A DNA stretch of 34,513 nucleotides from Chloroflexota bacterium (GCA_009839925.1 VXOS01000091.1:1-34513), one strand, 5' to 3'. Shown: positions 17,125 to 24,150, counted from the stretch's first letter. A program made the numbers and translations. The notes: generated from the sequence alone by a model not told the origin.

Positions 17125-18219
17125 GTGGCCGAGTTCGACATCCTCATGCTGCCGGGCGACGGCATCGGGCCGGAGGTGACGGCCGAGGGCGTGCGCGCCC
17201 TCGAAGCGATCGGCGCGCGCTTCGGCCACGACTTCCGCACCAGCGAGGAGCTGGTCGGCGGCGCCTGTATCGACGCGCACGGCAGCGCCATCCTGCCCGA
17301 GACGATCGAGGCGGCCGAGCGCGCCGACGCGGTGCTCTGGGGCGCCGTGGGCGGCCCGAAATGGGACGACCCCCGCGCCAGCGTGCGCCCGGAGCAGGGC
17401 CTGCTGGCGCTGCGCTCCTCGCTCGGCCTCTGGGCGAACCTGCGCCCGGTCACGGTCGACCCGGCGCTGATCGACAGCTCGACGCTCAAGCCGGAGGTGC
17501 TGCGCGGCGTCGACATCCTCGTGATCCGCGAGCTGACGAGCGGCATCTACTTCGGCCGGCCGCAGGAGCGGCGCACGATCGACGGCCGCCGCGCCGCGGT
17601 CGACTCGATGACCTACAACGAGGACGAGATCGCACGCGTCGCGCACCTTGGCTTCCAGCTGGCGCGAGGGCGGCGCGGCCGCGTGACGAGCGTGGACAAG
17701 GCGAACATCCTCGAGACCTCGCGGCTCTGGCGCGAGGTGGTCGAGGAGGTGCGACCCGAGTACCCCGACGTCGAGCTGGAGCACGTGCTCGTCGACGCGG
17801 CGGCGATGCACCTGATCCGCCGGCCCGCGGACTTCGACGTGGTGATCACCAGCAACCTCTTCGGCGACATCCTGACGGACGAGGCCTCGATGCTCGCGGG
17901 GTCGCTAGGGATGCTGCCCTCGGCCTCGCTCGGCGAGGTGCGAGAGGACGGCCGCGGGCGCGGGCTCTACGAGCCGATTCACGGCAGCGCGCCGGACATC
18001 GCCGGCCAGGGCGTCGCGAACCCGCTGGCGATGTTCCTCTGCACGGCGCTGCTGCTGCGCCACTCGTGCGGCCTCGAGGCGGAGGCGCAGGCGCTGGAAG
18101 CCGCGGTCGCCGCGGCGATCGGCGACGGACTGCGCACCGCGGACATCGCCGGGGACGGCGAGGCCGCCCTCGGCACACGCGAGATGGCGGAGGCGGTGCT
18201 GGAGCGGCTTGCTGGGTAG
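17125..18219 (+). CDS. leuB: 3-isopropylmalate dehydrogenase
   Basis: A 364-residue NAD-dependent dehydrogenase that oxidises and decarboxylates 3-isopropylmalate to 2-oxoisocaproate. Motifs: [10 protein letters not shown] at 9-18, GAVGGPKWD at 74-82, [23 protein letters not shown], the [14 protein letters not shown] lysine segment, [11 protein letters not shown] metal ligands and [19 protein letters not shown]. The spacing and length are standard LeuB. The GTG start has a strong AAGGAGG Shine-Dalgarno site (17113-17119) 5 nt upstream. A TACACT box at 17094-17099 might be a weak internal promoter. The gene is followed by a candidate small-RNA promoter and an intrinsic terminator. Confidence 0.96.
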   Translation: MAEFDILMLPGDGIGPEVTAEGVRALEAIGARFGHDFRTSEELVGGACIDAHGSAILPETIEAAERADAVLWGAVGGPKWDDPRASVRPEQGLLALRSSLGLWANLRPVTVDPALIDSSTLKPEVLRGVDILVIRELTSGIYFGRPQERRTIDGRRAAVDSMTYNEDEIARVAHLGFQLARGRRGRVTSVDKANILETSRLWREVVEEVRPEYPDVELEHVLVDAAAMHLIRRPADFDVVITSNLFGDILTDEASMLAGSLGMLPSASLGEVREDGRGRGLYEPIHGSAPDIAGQGVANPLAMFLCTALLLRHSCGLEAEAQALEAAVAAAIGDGLRTADIAGDGEAALGTREMAEAVLERLAG

Positions 18220-18230
18220 CCACCGTCCAC

Positions 18231-18368
18231 TTGACAACCATCCGGGACGCTACAAAGATCGAGTGTGGAAGTCGCGGAGATCCGAACTGGCTGCCGGATG
18301 GCGAGGCATTCCCCTCGGGGATAGGATCCGCGCAAACGCCCCCGCGCGAGTGGGGGCGTTTCTTTGTC
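18231..18368 (+). ncRNA. Candidate small RNA between leuB and the terminator
   Basis: Directly after leuB is a perfect -35 hexamer TTGACA (18231-18236), followed at 17 nt by AAAGAT (18254-18259, only 3/6; an overlapping TACAAA is better in sequence but only 14 nt away). About 75-100 nt later comes a strong intrinsic terminator. No ORF with a plausible start lies between. The predicted RNA could fold through ATCCG/CGGAT and TCCCC/GGGGA stems before the terminator. It could equally be the leuB 3' UTR plus a chance -35. Confidence 0.3.
18334..18368 (+). terminator. Rho-independent terminator after leuB
   Basis: AAACGCCCCC (18334-18343) pairs perfectly with GGGGGCGTTT (18352-18361) around an 8-nt loop, followed by CTTTG. 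The tail is T-rich only on the plus strand, so it ends leuB (or the candidate small RNA) transcription. On the minus strand the tail is GC-rich. Confidence 0.85.
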
Positions 18369-18369
18369 G

Positions 18370-19023
18370 TCAGCGCCAGAGGATCAGGGTTCCGCGTCGC
18401 CGGATGGTTGCGAAGTACTGGTTGCCCCACTTCCTTTGGAGGCGCTGCCGACTAACGATGCCCGCAACGTAGTCGGCGAGCTGGAGCAGCCTCTCCGAGT
18501 GAGACCGGCGGGAAGTCACCCGCCGGATTGCGCCGGGCCCGCGGAGCGCCTTGACTTCACGCTCCAGGCGGCGGCGCAGCTCCCGCTGGAACCTTCGATC
18601 ACCCATCGAGTCGAGAACAACGACGGCATCGGACCATGCTGCCGATGCGTTCTTGAGCGCCGTTCCGCAGGCCCAGACATAGAGGGAACGGCCGACATCC
18701 TCATCGCGAGGCCAGTGCCCGCGCTTGTCGAACACGAAAGCGTGGAACGTGAAACGGAACGGGCTCACCGCGTCCAGGAAGCGCCGCCTTGTCTGGTGCG
18801 AGTCCTTGGAGAACCTGAACTCCTGGGATCCTCGGCCAAGATCTTGCGCCAGATCGTCGATGGCTCTGTCACACTCCGCCGCCTCATTGCGGTCCTCGAA
18901 CGTGACGACGGCGAGGACCAGGAGGGGGCTCGAGCCCTGCCCGACCGCACGACCCGCGTCGCCAGATTCGTCGATGAACACCAGCACGGGCACGATGCTA
19001 GCCGCGTTCGGCGTAATCAACAC
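18370..19023 (-). CDS. DUF3800 domain protein
   Basis: About 217 residues. The N-terminal LVFIDESGDAG (near 14-24) and the C-terminal LLQLADYVAGIVSR (about 183-196) are the two acidic signature motifs of DUF3800, a family with an apparently RNase-H-like metal-binding layout and no established function. It is often found in accessory regions. The start is uncertain: GTG at 19023 is the longest, but GTG codons at 18993 or 18987 would place the FIDESGD motif at the usual very N-terminus. The gene is less GC-rich than its neighbours, runs opposite to them, and separates leuB from cimA, consistent with an acquired insertion (inference). Its end abuts the leuB terminator. Confidence 0.75.
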   Translation of the reverse strand: MLITPNAASIVPVLVFIDESGDAGRAVGQGSSPLLVLAVVTFEDRNEAAECDRAIDDLAQDLGRGSQEFRFSKDSHQTRRRFLDAVSPFRFTFHAFVFDKRGHWPRDEDVGRSLYVWACGTALKNASAAWSDAVVVLDSMGDRRFQRELRRRLEREVKALRGPGAIRRVTSRRSHSERLLQLADYVAGIVSRQRLQRKWGNQYFATIRRRGTLILWR

Positions 19024-19075
19024 GTGCTACGTCGCACCCGCCGCCCCTCGTCTGGCCCCTCCCGCTGCCGCCGCA

Positions 19076-19081
19076 TACAAT
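19076..19081 (+). promoter_or_regulatory. -10 box of the cimA leader
   Basis: TACAAT (5/6) ends 7 nt before the ATG (19089) of the Ile-Ile leader ORF, the spacing expected for a leaderless transcript. No good -35 is visible in the C-rich stretch upstream. Confidence 0.5.
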
Positions 19082-19088
19082 GATCGCC

Positions 19089-19175
19089 ATGACGCACGCT
19101 GCGACTGCACGCAGGAAGGCGAGGCGCGCCGTCCGGCCATCGAGGCCGGCGGCGTCGATCATCGCGCGCGGCTAG
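19089..19175 (+). CDS. Leader peptide with tandem Ile codons upstream of cimA
   Basis: A 28-codon ORF (ATG 19089, TAG 19173-19175), arginine-rich at first (MTHAATARRKARRAV) and ending AASIIARG. The only two isoleucines are consecutive ATC codons (24-25, 19158-19163), three codons before the last. Its position is between a -10 box and cimA, the first committed gene of the citramalate route to isoleucine. The tandem Ile codons lie in one arm of a 12-bp long-range helix with the cimA start region. Together these suggest an isoleucine-sensing leader. There is no Shine-Dalgarno site, as expected for leaderless translation. The peptide is too short for homology evidence. Confidence 0.6.
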   Translation: MTHAATARRKARRAVRPSRPAASIIARG

Positions 19176-19240
19176 CGCATCCCACCACTCCACGGCGCTC
19201 ACGGCCTGCGAGATAGCTTCCGCACGCCCGATGATCGATG
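19128..19240 (+). promoter_or_regulatory. Candidate RNA switch controlling cimA translation or transcription
   Basis: TCGATCATCG (19155-19164), which contains both Ile codons, is perfectly complementary to CGATGATCGA (19229-19238). With a G-U and a C-G pair the helix extends to 19153-19164 with 19229-19240. The right arm includes the in-frame ATG at 19231, an alternative cimA start, and ends 30 nt before the ATG at 19270. Inside the leader, GCCG-T-CCGGCC (19128-19138) pairs with GGCCGGCGGC (19144-19153) in a 10-bp stem with one bulge. A ribosome stalled at the Ile codons would cover the left arm and free the cimA start region. Confidence 0.5.
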
Positions 19241-19269
19241 AGCGCGACAGCACAGAACGGCGAAAGACC

Positions 19270-20886
19270 ATGAGCAGCTCCCCGGCGGCGCCACAGGGCG
19301 TACGGCTCTACGACACCACGCTCCGCGACGGCCTCGGCATGGAGGGCCTCTCCCTCTCCGTCGAGGACAAGATCGCGATCGCCCGGCGGCTCGACGAGAT
19401 CGGCGTCGACTACGTCGAGGGCGGCTACCCCGGCTCCAACCCCAAGGACGCCGAGTTCTTCGAGCGCATGCGCGAGCAGCCGCTGCGGAACGCGAAACTC
19501 GTCGCCTTCGGCTCGACGCGGCGGGCCGGCGGCGATGCGGTCGGCGACCCGGCGCTGCTCGCCGTGCTGGAATGCGAGACGCCCGCCGTCACGCTCGTCG
19601 GCAAGTCGTCCGCGGCGCAGGTGCGCGAGGTCCTCGAGACCACCGAGGAGGAGAACCTCGCAATGATCGCGGACTCGGTGCGCCTGCTGGTCGAGCAGGG
19701 CCGCGAGGTGGTCTTCGACGCCGAGCACTTCTTCGACGGCTACGCGGACGATCCGCGCTACGCGATCGCCACGCTGCGCGCGGCCGCCGGCGCGGGCGCC
19801 GGCACCGTGACGCTCTGCGACACCAACGGCGGCTCGATGCCCTCGGCGATCGTCGAGGGCGTCGGCGAGGCGCTGCGCGCCGTGGACTGCGCGATCGGCA
19901 TTCACGTCCATAACGACGCCGACCTCGCGGTCGCGAACACGCTGCTCGCGGTGCAGGCGGGCGCGACTCAGGTGCAGGCCTGCCTCAACGGCTGGGGCGA
20001 GCGCTGCGGCAACGCGAACATCATCTCCGTGATCGCCAACCTGAAGCTCAAGCTCGGCCTGGATGTGGTGAGCGACGAGCAGCTCGAGCGGCTGACGGAC
20101 CTCTCGCACTTCGCCTCGGAGCTGGCGAACTTGGCGCCGAACCCGCAGCAGCCTTACGTCGGGACCAGCGCGTTCGCGCACAAGGCCGGGCTGCACGTCG
20201 CCGCGATCACGAAGTCCGCCGGTTCCTACACTCACGTCGATCCCGGCGCGGTCGGCAACATCGAGCGGGTGCTCGTCTCCGAGCTGTCGGGACGGCGCAA
20301 CATCGTCGCCAAGCTGGCGGAGGACAGCGTCGACATCGAGCTCAGCGACGCGCAGGCGCGCGACCTCGCGGAGCAGGTGAAGGAGCAGGAGGCGAAAGGC
20401 TTCCAGTACGAATCCGCCGAGGCTTCGTTCGAGCTGCTGGTGCGCCGCGCGGTCGGCGGCTACCGCGCGCCCTTCAGCCTCGAGGACTTCCTCGTCGTCG
20501 AGCGCCGCCACCACGAGCGGGGCGAGGGCGAGAACGCGATGCTGGCCGAGGCGATGGTGAAGGTGCGGGTAGGGGAGATGCTGAGCCAGACCGCCGCGAC
20601 CGGCAACGGGCCGGTCTCCGCCCTCGACGCGGCGGTGCGGCGCGCACTGCTGGAGTCGTTCCCGGACCTCGAGCGCGTGCACCTCGTGGACTACAAGGTG
20701 CGGATCATCAACCCCGACGGCGGCGCCGACGCCGCCGTGCGCGTGCTGATCGAGTCGACGGACGGCGTCCGCATCTGGCGCACGGTGGGCGCCTCCACGG
20801 ACGTCGTCGAGGCGTCATGGCTGGCGCTGCAGGACTCGTACGAGCACTGGCTGCTGCACCACAGTCAGGTGGCGGCGGTCGGCTAG
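19270..20886 (+). CDS. cimA: (R)-citramalate synthase
   Basis: A 538-residue DRE-TIM synthase condensing pyruvate and acetyl-CoA to citramalate, giving 2-oxobutyrate for isoleucine without threonine. CimA-type features: YDTTLRDG at 14-21, EGGYPGSNPKD at 50-60, DAEHFFDGY near 150-158, IHVHNDADLA at 211-220 (metal ligands H212, H214), CLNGWGERCGNAN, and a C-terminal LeuA-type regulatory domain (about 420-530). The YPGSNPKD and AEHFFDGY segments distinguish CimA from LeuA. After RDG the sequence is LGMEG, lacking the Gln common in this superfamily (RDGxQ). The ATG at 19270 is preferred by alignment; an ATG at 19231 would add 13 residues. Neither has a strong Shine-Dalgarno site. LeuC/LeuD and LeuB probably complete this pathway. 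Confidence 0.92.
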   Translation: MSSSPAAPQGVRLYDTTLRDGLGMEGLSLSVEDKIAIARRLDEIGVDYVEGGYPGSNPKDAEFFERMREQPLRNAKLVAFGSTRRAGGDAVGDPALLAVLECETPAVTLVGKSSAAQVREVLETTEEENLAMIADSVRLLVEQGREVVFDAEHFFDGYADDPRYAIATLRAAAGAGAGTVTLCDTNGGSMPSAIVEGVGEALRAVDCAIGIHVHNDADLAVANTLLAVQAGATQVQACLNGWGERCGNANIISVIANLKLKLGLDVVSDEQLERLTDLSHFASELANLAPNPQQPYVGTSAFAHKAGLHVAAITKSAGSYTHVDPGAVGNIERVLVSELSGRRNIVAKLAEDSVDIELSDAQARDLAEQVKEQEAKGFQYESAEASFELLVRRAVGGYRAPFSLEDFLVVERRHHERGEGENAMLAEAMVKVRVGEMLSQTAATGNGPVSALDAAVRRALLESFPDLERVHLVDYKVRIINPDGGADAAVRVLIESTDGVRIWRTVGASTDVVEASWLALQDSYEHWLLHHSQVAAVG

Positions 20887-20904
20887 CCGCGAACGACGCG
20901 AAGA

Positions 20905-20931
20905 CTCACCGGCCCGCGCGGAGCCGGTGAG
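20905..20931 (+). terminator. Hairpin after cimA, possible terminator
   Basis: CTCACCGGC (20905-20913) and GCCGGTGAG (20923-20931) form a perfect 9-bp stem with a 9-nt loop, 18 nt after the cimA stop. No U-run follows on either strand. It lies between convergent genes and could end both transcripts weakly. Confidence 0.5.
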
Positions 20932-20961
20932 AGTGCGTGAGGCTCTGAGTCCTCGGAGTGC

Positions 20962-21174
20962 CTAGAGTCGCAGCTTGCCGTGAGACGGCTGCCGGCGGCG
21001 CTGCTTGCCCGCGGCCAGCCGCTCTTCCTCGAGCAGCTCCTGAGGATCGGCAACCTCGGTCTCGTGGACGTGGCCGCAAGCGATGCAGCTTGCGAACTTC
21101 CCGTACCAGTCGTCCTCGGTGATCATCAGGCCGCTGCAGCGTGGGCACTGCTTGGGAGGCGCAGTCGTGATCAT
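20962..21174 (-). CDS. Small zinc-ribbon protein under a c-di-AMP riboswitch
   Basis: A 70-residue protein with one rubredoxin-like zinc ribbon: C10-x-x-C13 (KQCPRCSG) and C30-x-x-C33 (ASCIACGH), with a DWYGKFASC turn between. A charged helix (EVADPQELLEEERLAAGKQ) and a basic tail follow. No known function can be named; it could bind nucleic acid or a protein partner. The ATG at 21174 follows an AGGGG-like site about 6 nt upstream. The long 5' region on this strand holds a ydaO-type riboswitch and a near-consensus promoter, so expression is expected to fall or rise with c-di-AMP. It is convergent with cimA. Confidence 0.75.
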   Translation of the reverse strand: MITTAPPKQCPRCSGLMITEDDWYGKFASCIACGHVHETEVADPQELLEEERLAAGKQRRRQPSHGKLRL

Positions 21175-21225
21175 GTCCAGCCCCTGCCTCGGCCCGGCGC
21201 TGCGTGCCATGCAGCGGCGGGCGCC

Positions 21226-21387
21226 TGCCGGAATTCCTCCGGCCGAGACTGGATCGCCTTGCCTCCGGGGTTAGCTGACGGGTTCGGGTCGATCCAGTTG
21301 ACCCGCCCTCGCAAGGAGTTCGCTCCGTGCTGAGGGTTCACCCCAAGTGGTGGTTCCCCCGGTCCCCGCAGCTGCGGGAATTCGGCA
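21226..21387 (-). ncRNA. Cyclic di-AMP riboswitch (ydaO/yuaA type)
   Basis: Read on the minus strand, the conserved ydaO core is present in order: GCAGCUGCGG after the 5' P1 arm, GGGGGAACCACC (21349-21360), GGGGUGAACC (21335-21344), and the hallmark AACCCGUCAGCUAACC (21269-21284) followed by CCGGAGGC. P1 closes perfectly except for one bulge: UGCCGAAUUCC (21377-21387) pairs with GGAAUUCCGGCA (21226-21237). The size (162 nt) fits the family. Downstream, CGCUGC/GCAGCG forms a further hairpin between the aptamer and the zinc-ribbon start, a possible expression platform. The family senses c-di-AMP and usually controls cell-wall hydrolases or K+/osmolyte genes; here the gene is a zinc ribbon. Confidence 0.88.
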
Positions 21388-21419
21388 GGGCACATGGCGG
21401 CTGAGAGCCAACGCGCCCC

Positions 21420-21448
21420 GTCACAAACCATTTGTCTTGGTTTGTGAC
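21420..21448. promoter_or_regulatory. 29-bp perfect inverted repeat at the riboswitch transcription start
   Basis: GTCACAAACCA (21420-21430) and TGGTTTGTGAC (21438-21448) are perfect 11-bp arms around a 7-bp centre. The outer edge coincides with the predicted +1 of the minus-strand promoter (21455-21482). It is either a dimeric repressor operator overlapping the start or a 5'-terminal mRNA hairpin with loop AGACAAA. It is far more AT-rich than its surroundings. Confidence 0.7.
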
Positions 21449-21454
21449 GCGCGG

Positions 21455-21482
21455 ATCATACGGCCCGTTCCTCGTTTGTCAA
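21455..21482 (-). promoter_or_regulatory. Strong sigma70-type promoter of the riboswitch transcript
   Basis: On the minus strand, TTGACA (21477-21482, 6/6) and TATGAT (21455-21460, 5/6) are 16 nt apart. The predicted start is near 21448, which gives a 5' leader of about 275 nt containing the complete c-di-AMP aptamer. It is the best promoter match in the window. Confidence 0.8.
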
Positions 21483-21511
21483 GCATTTCACAATCGAAAA
21501 CCGGCAAGATC

Positions 21512-21553
21512 CGGCGAAAATCGTGCGATTTCGCACAAGTCAGTCGTCATAAT
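21512..21553 (+). promoter_or_regulatory. Palindrome and -10-like box upstream of cobT
   Basis: GTGCGA-TT-TCGCAC (21523-21536) is a perfect palindrome. It overlaps a second dyad, GCGAAAATCG-TG-CGATTTCGC (one unpaired base), and lies 11 nt before CATAAT (21548-21553, 5/6 to consensus). A -35 is not obvious, so an activator or repressor site is possible. The rest of the 21483-21637 stretch contains no ORF and no cobalamin-riboswitch core. Confidence 0.4.
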
Positions 21554-21637
21554 CGAACGCGATAGCCCTCTGCGAGGCCGGGACGGCATACTGCGCCGGG
21601 GCGTCCGCGGTCCGGCGGTGTCCGTTCTGGAGAGCCA

Positions 21638-22744
21638 ATGCCGTCCCGAGCGAACCCAGCCGAGGTGATCGCCGCCGCTGCGGCCGCGATCGCGCCCCCC
21701 GCCGCCACGGCCGCAGCCGAGGCGCGCTCCCGCCAGGACCGGCTCACGAAGCCGCCGGGCGCGCTCGGACGGCTCGAGGAGCTCGCCGTGCGCATCGCCG
21801 GGATGCGCGGCTGCGCGCGCCCGCGGCTGGAGCAGCGGTTGGTGGTGGTGGCCGCCGCCGACCACGGCGTGGCCGCGCGAGGCGTCTCCGCCTATCCGCC
21901 CGAGGTGACGGCGCAGATGGTCGCGAACTTCCTCGCCGGCGGCGCGGCGATCAACGTGCTCGCCGACCACGCCGGGGCGCGCGTGCGCGTCGTCGACGCC
22001 GGCGTGCTGTCTCCCCTCGACCCGCCGTCCGGGCGTTCCGGCGGCGCGCAACTCGCACGCCTCGACCTGCCGCGCGGCAGCGGCGACATCACCGAGGGCC
22101 CGGCGATGAGCCGGGAGACCGCCGAGCGCGCGATCGTCGCGGGCATCGCGCTGGTCGAGGAGGAACGCGCGGGGCCGGGACTCGACATCGTCGGCTGCGG
22201 CGAGATGGGCATCGGCAACAGTACGGCCGCAGCCGCGCTGATCGCGGCGGCGACCGGACGGCCGCCGGAGGCCGTCACCGGGCGCGGCAGCGGCGTCGAG
22301 GGCGCGGCCCTGCGCGCGAAGATCGGCGCCATCGAGGCCGCGCTCGCGGTAAACCGGCCCGACCGTGGGGACGGCGTCGCACTGCTCGCGGCGCTCGGAG
22401 GGCACGAGATCGGCGTGCTGGCCGGGGTCTACCTCGGGGCGGCGGTGGCGCGGATCCCGGCCGTGATGGACGGCCTGATCTCGGGCGCAGCCGCGCTGGT
22501 CGCTGCGACGATCGCGCCCGGCGTGCGAGACTACATCGTCGCCTCGCACCGCTCGCCCGAGCCCGGGCACGCGGCGGCGCTCGAGGCGCTCGAGGCCGAG
22601 CCGCTGCTCGACCTCGGGATGCGACTTGGTGAGGGGAGCGGCGCCGCGCTCGGGATCTCGCTCTGCGTCGCCGCCTGCCGTGTGCTCGACGAGATGGCGA
22701 CCTTCGGCGAGGCTGGGGTTTCGGACGCCCCGCAGCAAGGCTGA
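21638..22744 (+). CDS. cobT: Nicotinate-nucleotide-dimethylbenzimidazole phosphoribosyltransferase
   Basis: A 368-residue CobT that makes alpha-ribazole phosphate, the lower-ligand nucleotide of cobalamin. Motifs: DRLTKPPGALGRLEELA near 34-50, VVAAADHGVAARGVSAYP, the GCGEMGIGNST segment near 187-197, GRGSGVEG, and the catalytic base E332 in LDLGMRLGEGSGAAL. The length is typical. The ATG at 21638 has a GGAGAG Shine-Dalgarno site 5 nt upstream. It is first of a three-gene cluster with cobS and cobU for nucleotide-loop assembly. No corrin-ring genes are nearby, so the cell may salvage cobamides or encode the rest elsewhere. Confidence 0.95.
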   Translation: MPSRANPAEVIAAAAAAIAPPAATAAAEARSRQDRLTKPPGALGRLEELAVRIAGMRGCARPRLEQRLVVVAAADHGVAARGVSAYPPEVTAQMVANFLAGGAAINVLADHAGARVRVVDAGVLSPLDPPSGRSGGAQLARLDLPRGSGDITEGPAMSRETAERAIVAGIALVEEERAGPGLDIVGCGEMGIGNSTAAAALIAAATGRPPEAVTGRGSGVEGAALRAKIGAIEAALAVNRPDRGDGVALLAALGGHEIGVLAGVYLGAAVARIPAVMDGLISGAAALVAATIAPGVRDYIVASHRSPEPGHAAALEALEAEPLLDLGMRLGEGSGAALGISLCVAACRVLDEMATFGEAGVSDAPQQG

Positions 22745-22770
22745 GGAGCCGGGTAGGTCAGGAGAGAGTG

Positions 22771-23568
22771 ATGGGAGCTTTCGCGGAACTGCGCGCACAA
22801 CTCGCGGCGGCGCTGATCGCCCTCGAGTTCATCACACCGCTGCGGCTGCGCGCGGTGCGGACCTGGGACGACCGTAGCTTCGGGCGGGCGCTCGGCTGGT
22901 ACCCGGCGATCGGGCTGCTGATCGGCCTCTGCCTGACGCTGATCGACTCACTGCTCGCGGAGCTGCTGCCGATGAGCGTCGTCTCGGCGGTGCTGATCGC
23001 CTTCCTCGCGGTAATCAGCGCCGGCCTGCACCTCGACGGCGTCGCCGACACCGCAGACGGGATGGCGCTGCAGGGCGATCGCGCGCAACGCCTCGGCGTG
23101 ATGAGCGCGGGCAACGTCGGCCCGGCGGGCGTGATGGCGCTGGTGATCGTGCTGATCGTGCAGTGGTCCGCGCTCTCCGCCCTTGATGGCGACGTTCGCA
23201 CCGCCGGGCTGGTGCTCGCGCCGGCGCTCGCGCGCTGGTCCGTCGCGCCGATCGTCGTGCTCTTCCCGCCGGCGCGGCCTCGAGGGCTCGGTTACGCGCT
23301 GCGCCAGGGCGCCTGGCCGCTGGCCACCCCGCTCTCCGCCGTGATCGCCTTCGCCGCCGCCGCCGCGCTGTTCGGCGTCGGGGGGCTGATGCTGCCGCTC
23401 GTCGCCTTCGCGGGCGCGCTGATCCTCTCCGCCGCAGCCGCGAGGATGCTCGACGGCGTGACGGGCGACACCCACGGCGCGGCGATCGAGATCGCCCAGG
23501 CGACGACGCTGATCGCGCTCGTGGCCGCCTCGTCCGAGGGCTGGCTCGAGCCGCTCCTCTTCACCTAG
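22771..23568 (+). CDS. cobS: Adenosylcobinamide-GDP ribazoletransferase (cobalamin synthase)
   Basis: A 265-residue polytopic membrane enzyme joining adenosylcobinamide-GDP to alpha-ribazole (phosphate). The family signatures are GLHLDGVADTADG (about 91-103), which binds Mg2+, and GDTHGAAIEIAQ near the C-terminus. Several hydrophobic helices surround them. The ATG at 22771 is preferred over GTG at 22768 because AGGAGA (22760-22765) is 5 nt upstream. The gap from cobT is only 26 nt. Confidence 0.94.
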   Translation: MGAFAELRAQLAAALIALEFITPLRLRAVRTWDDRSFGRALGWYPAIGLLIGLCLTLIDSLLAELLPMSVVSAVLIAFLAVISAGLHLDGVADTADGMALQGDRAQRLGVMSAGNVGPAGVMALVIVLIVQWSALSALDGDVRTAGLVLAPALARWSVAPIVVLFPPARPRGLGYALRQGAWPLATPLSAVIAFAAAAALFGVGGLMLPLVAFAGALILSAAAARMLDGVTGDTHGAAIEIAQATTLIALVAASSEGWLEPLLFT

Positions 23569-23595
23569 TGGAGTTGCGCTTCCCGGCCGGCCGAC

Positions 23596-24150
23596 GTGGG
23601 TGAGATCAGCTTCGTCACCGGGGGCGCACGCTCCGGCAAGAGCCGCTTCGCCGAGCAGCTGGCGCGCGAGACCGGGCGGCCGCTGGTCTACCTCGTGACG
23701 ATGATCGCGAGCGATCAGGAGCTGGTCGCCCGGATCGAGGCGCATCGCCGCGGTCGTCCGGCGGACGCTTGCACGATCGAGGCGCCCCGCGACCCCGTGG
23801 GTGCGCTCGCGGAGGCGGACGGCGCAGCGTGCGTGCTGCTCGACTGTCTCTCGCTGTGGGTGAGCAACCGCCTGCTCGAGCTCGGCGAGGCGCCGACCGT
23901 CGAGGCGGTCGCGGCCCTCGACGCCGAGTTGGGCGGCGAGGCGGAGCGGCTGGTCGCGCTCGCACGCGCGCGCGAGGGCGAGACGATCGTGGTCACGAAC
24001 GAGGTCGGAGCAGGGCTGGTGCCGGAGTACCCGCTGGGCCGCCACTATCGCGATCTGCTGGGCCGCGTGAACCAGCGCGTCGCCGCCGCGGCCGGTCGCG
24101 CCTGGCTGCTGGTCGCGGGGCGTCCGTTGGAGTTGCCGCCCGCGTCCTGA
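23596..24150 (+). CDS. cobU: Adenosylcobinamide kinase / adenosylcobinamide-phosphate guanylyltransferase
   Basis: A 184-residue bifunctional nucleotide-loop enzyme. The P-loop GGARSGKS is at 9-16, H50 in EAHRRGRP is the guanylylated histidine, and LDCLSLWVSN plus the signature NEVGAGLVPEYPLGRHYRDLLGRVNQ follow. The length matches CobU (about 180). The start is GTG, 27 nt after cobS, with no strong Shine-Dalgarno site. An 11-codon GTG-initiated frame overlapping the cobS stop (23568) runs into its start and might couple translation. It converges with the HtrA gene. Confidence 0.94.
   Translation: MGEISFVTGGARSGKSRFAEQLARETGRPLVYLVTMIASDQELVARIEAHRRGRPADACTIEAPRDPVGALAEADGAACVLLDCLSLWVSNRLLELGEAPTVEAVAALDAELGGEAERLVALARAREGETIVVTNEVGAGLVPEYPLGRHYRDLLGRVNQRVAAAAGRAWLLVAGRPLELPPAS

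Noticed and set aside
21483-21637. Cobalamin riboswitch upstream of cobT
   Set aside because: The conserved B12-box core is absent and the space is too short for the aptamer; the nearby aptamer is of the c-di-AMP class and faces the other way.
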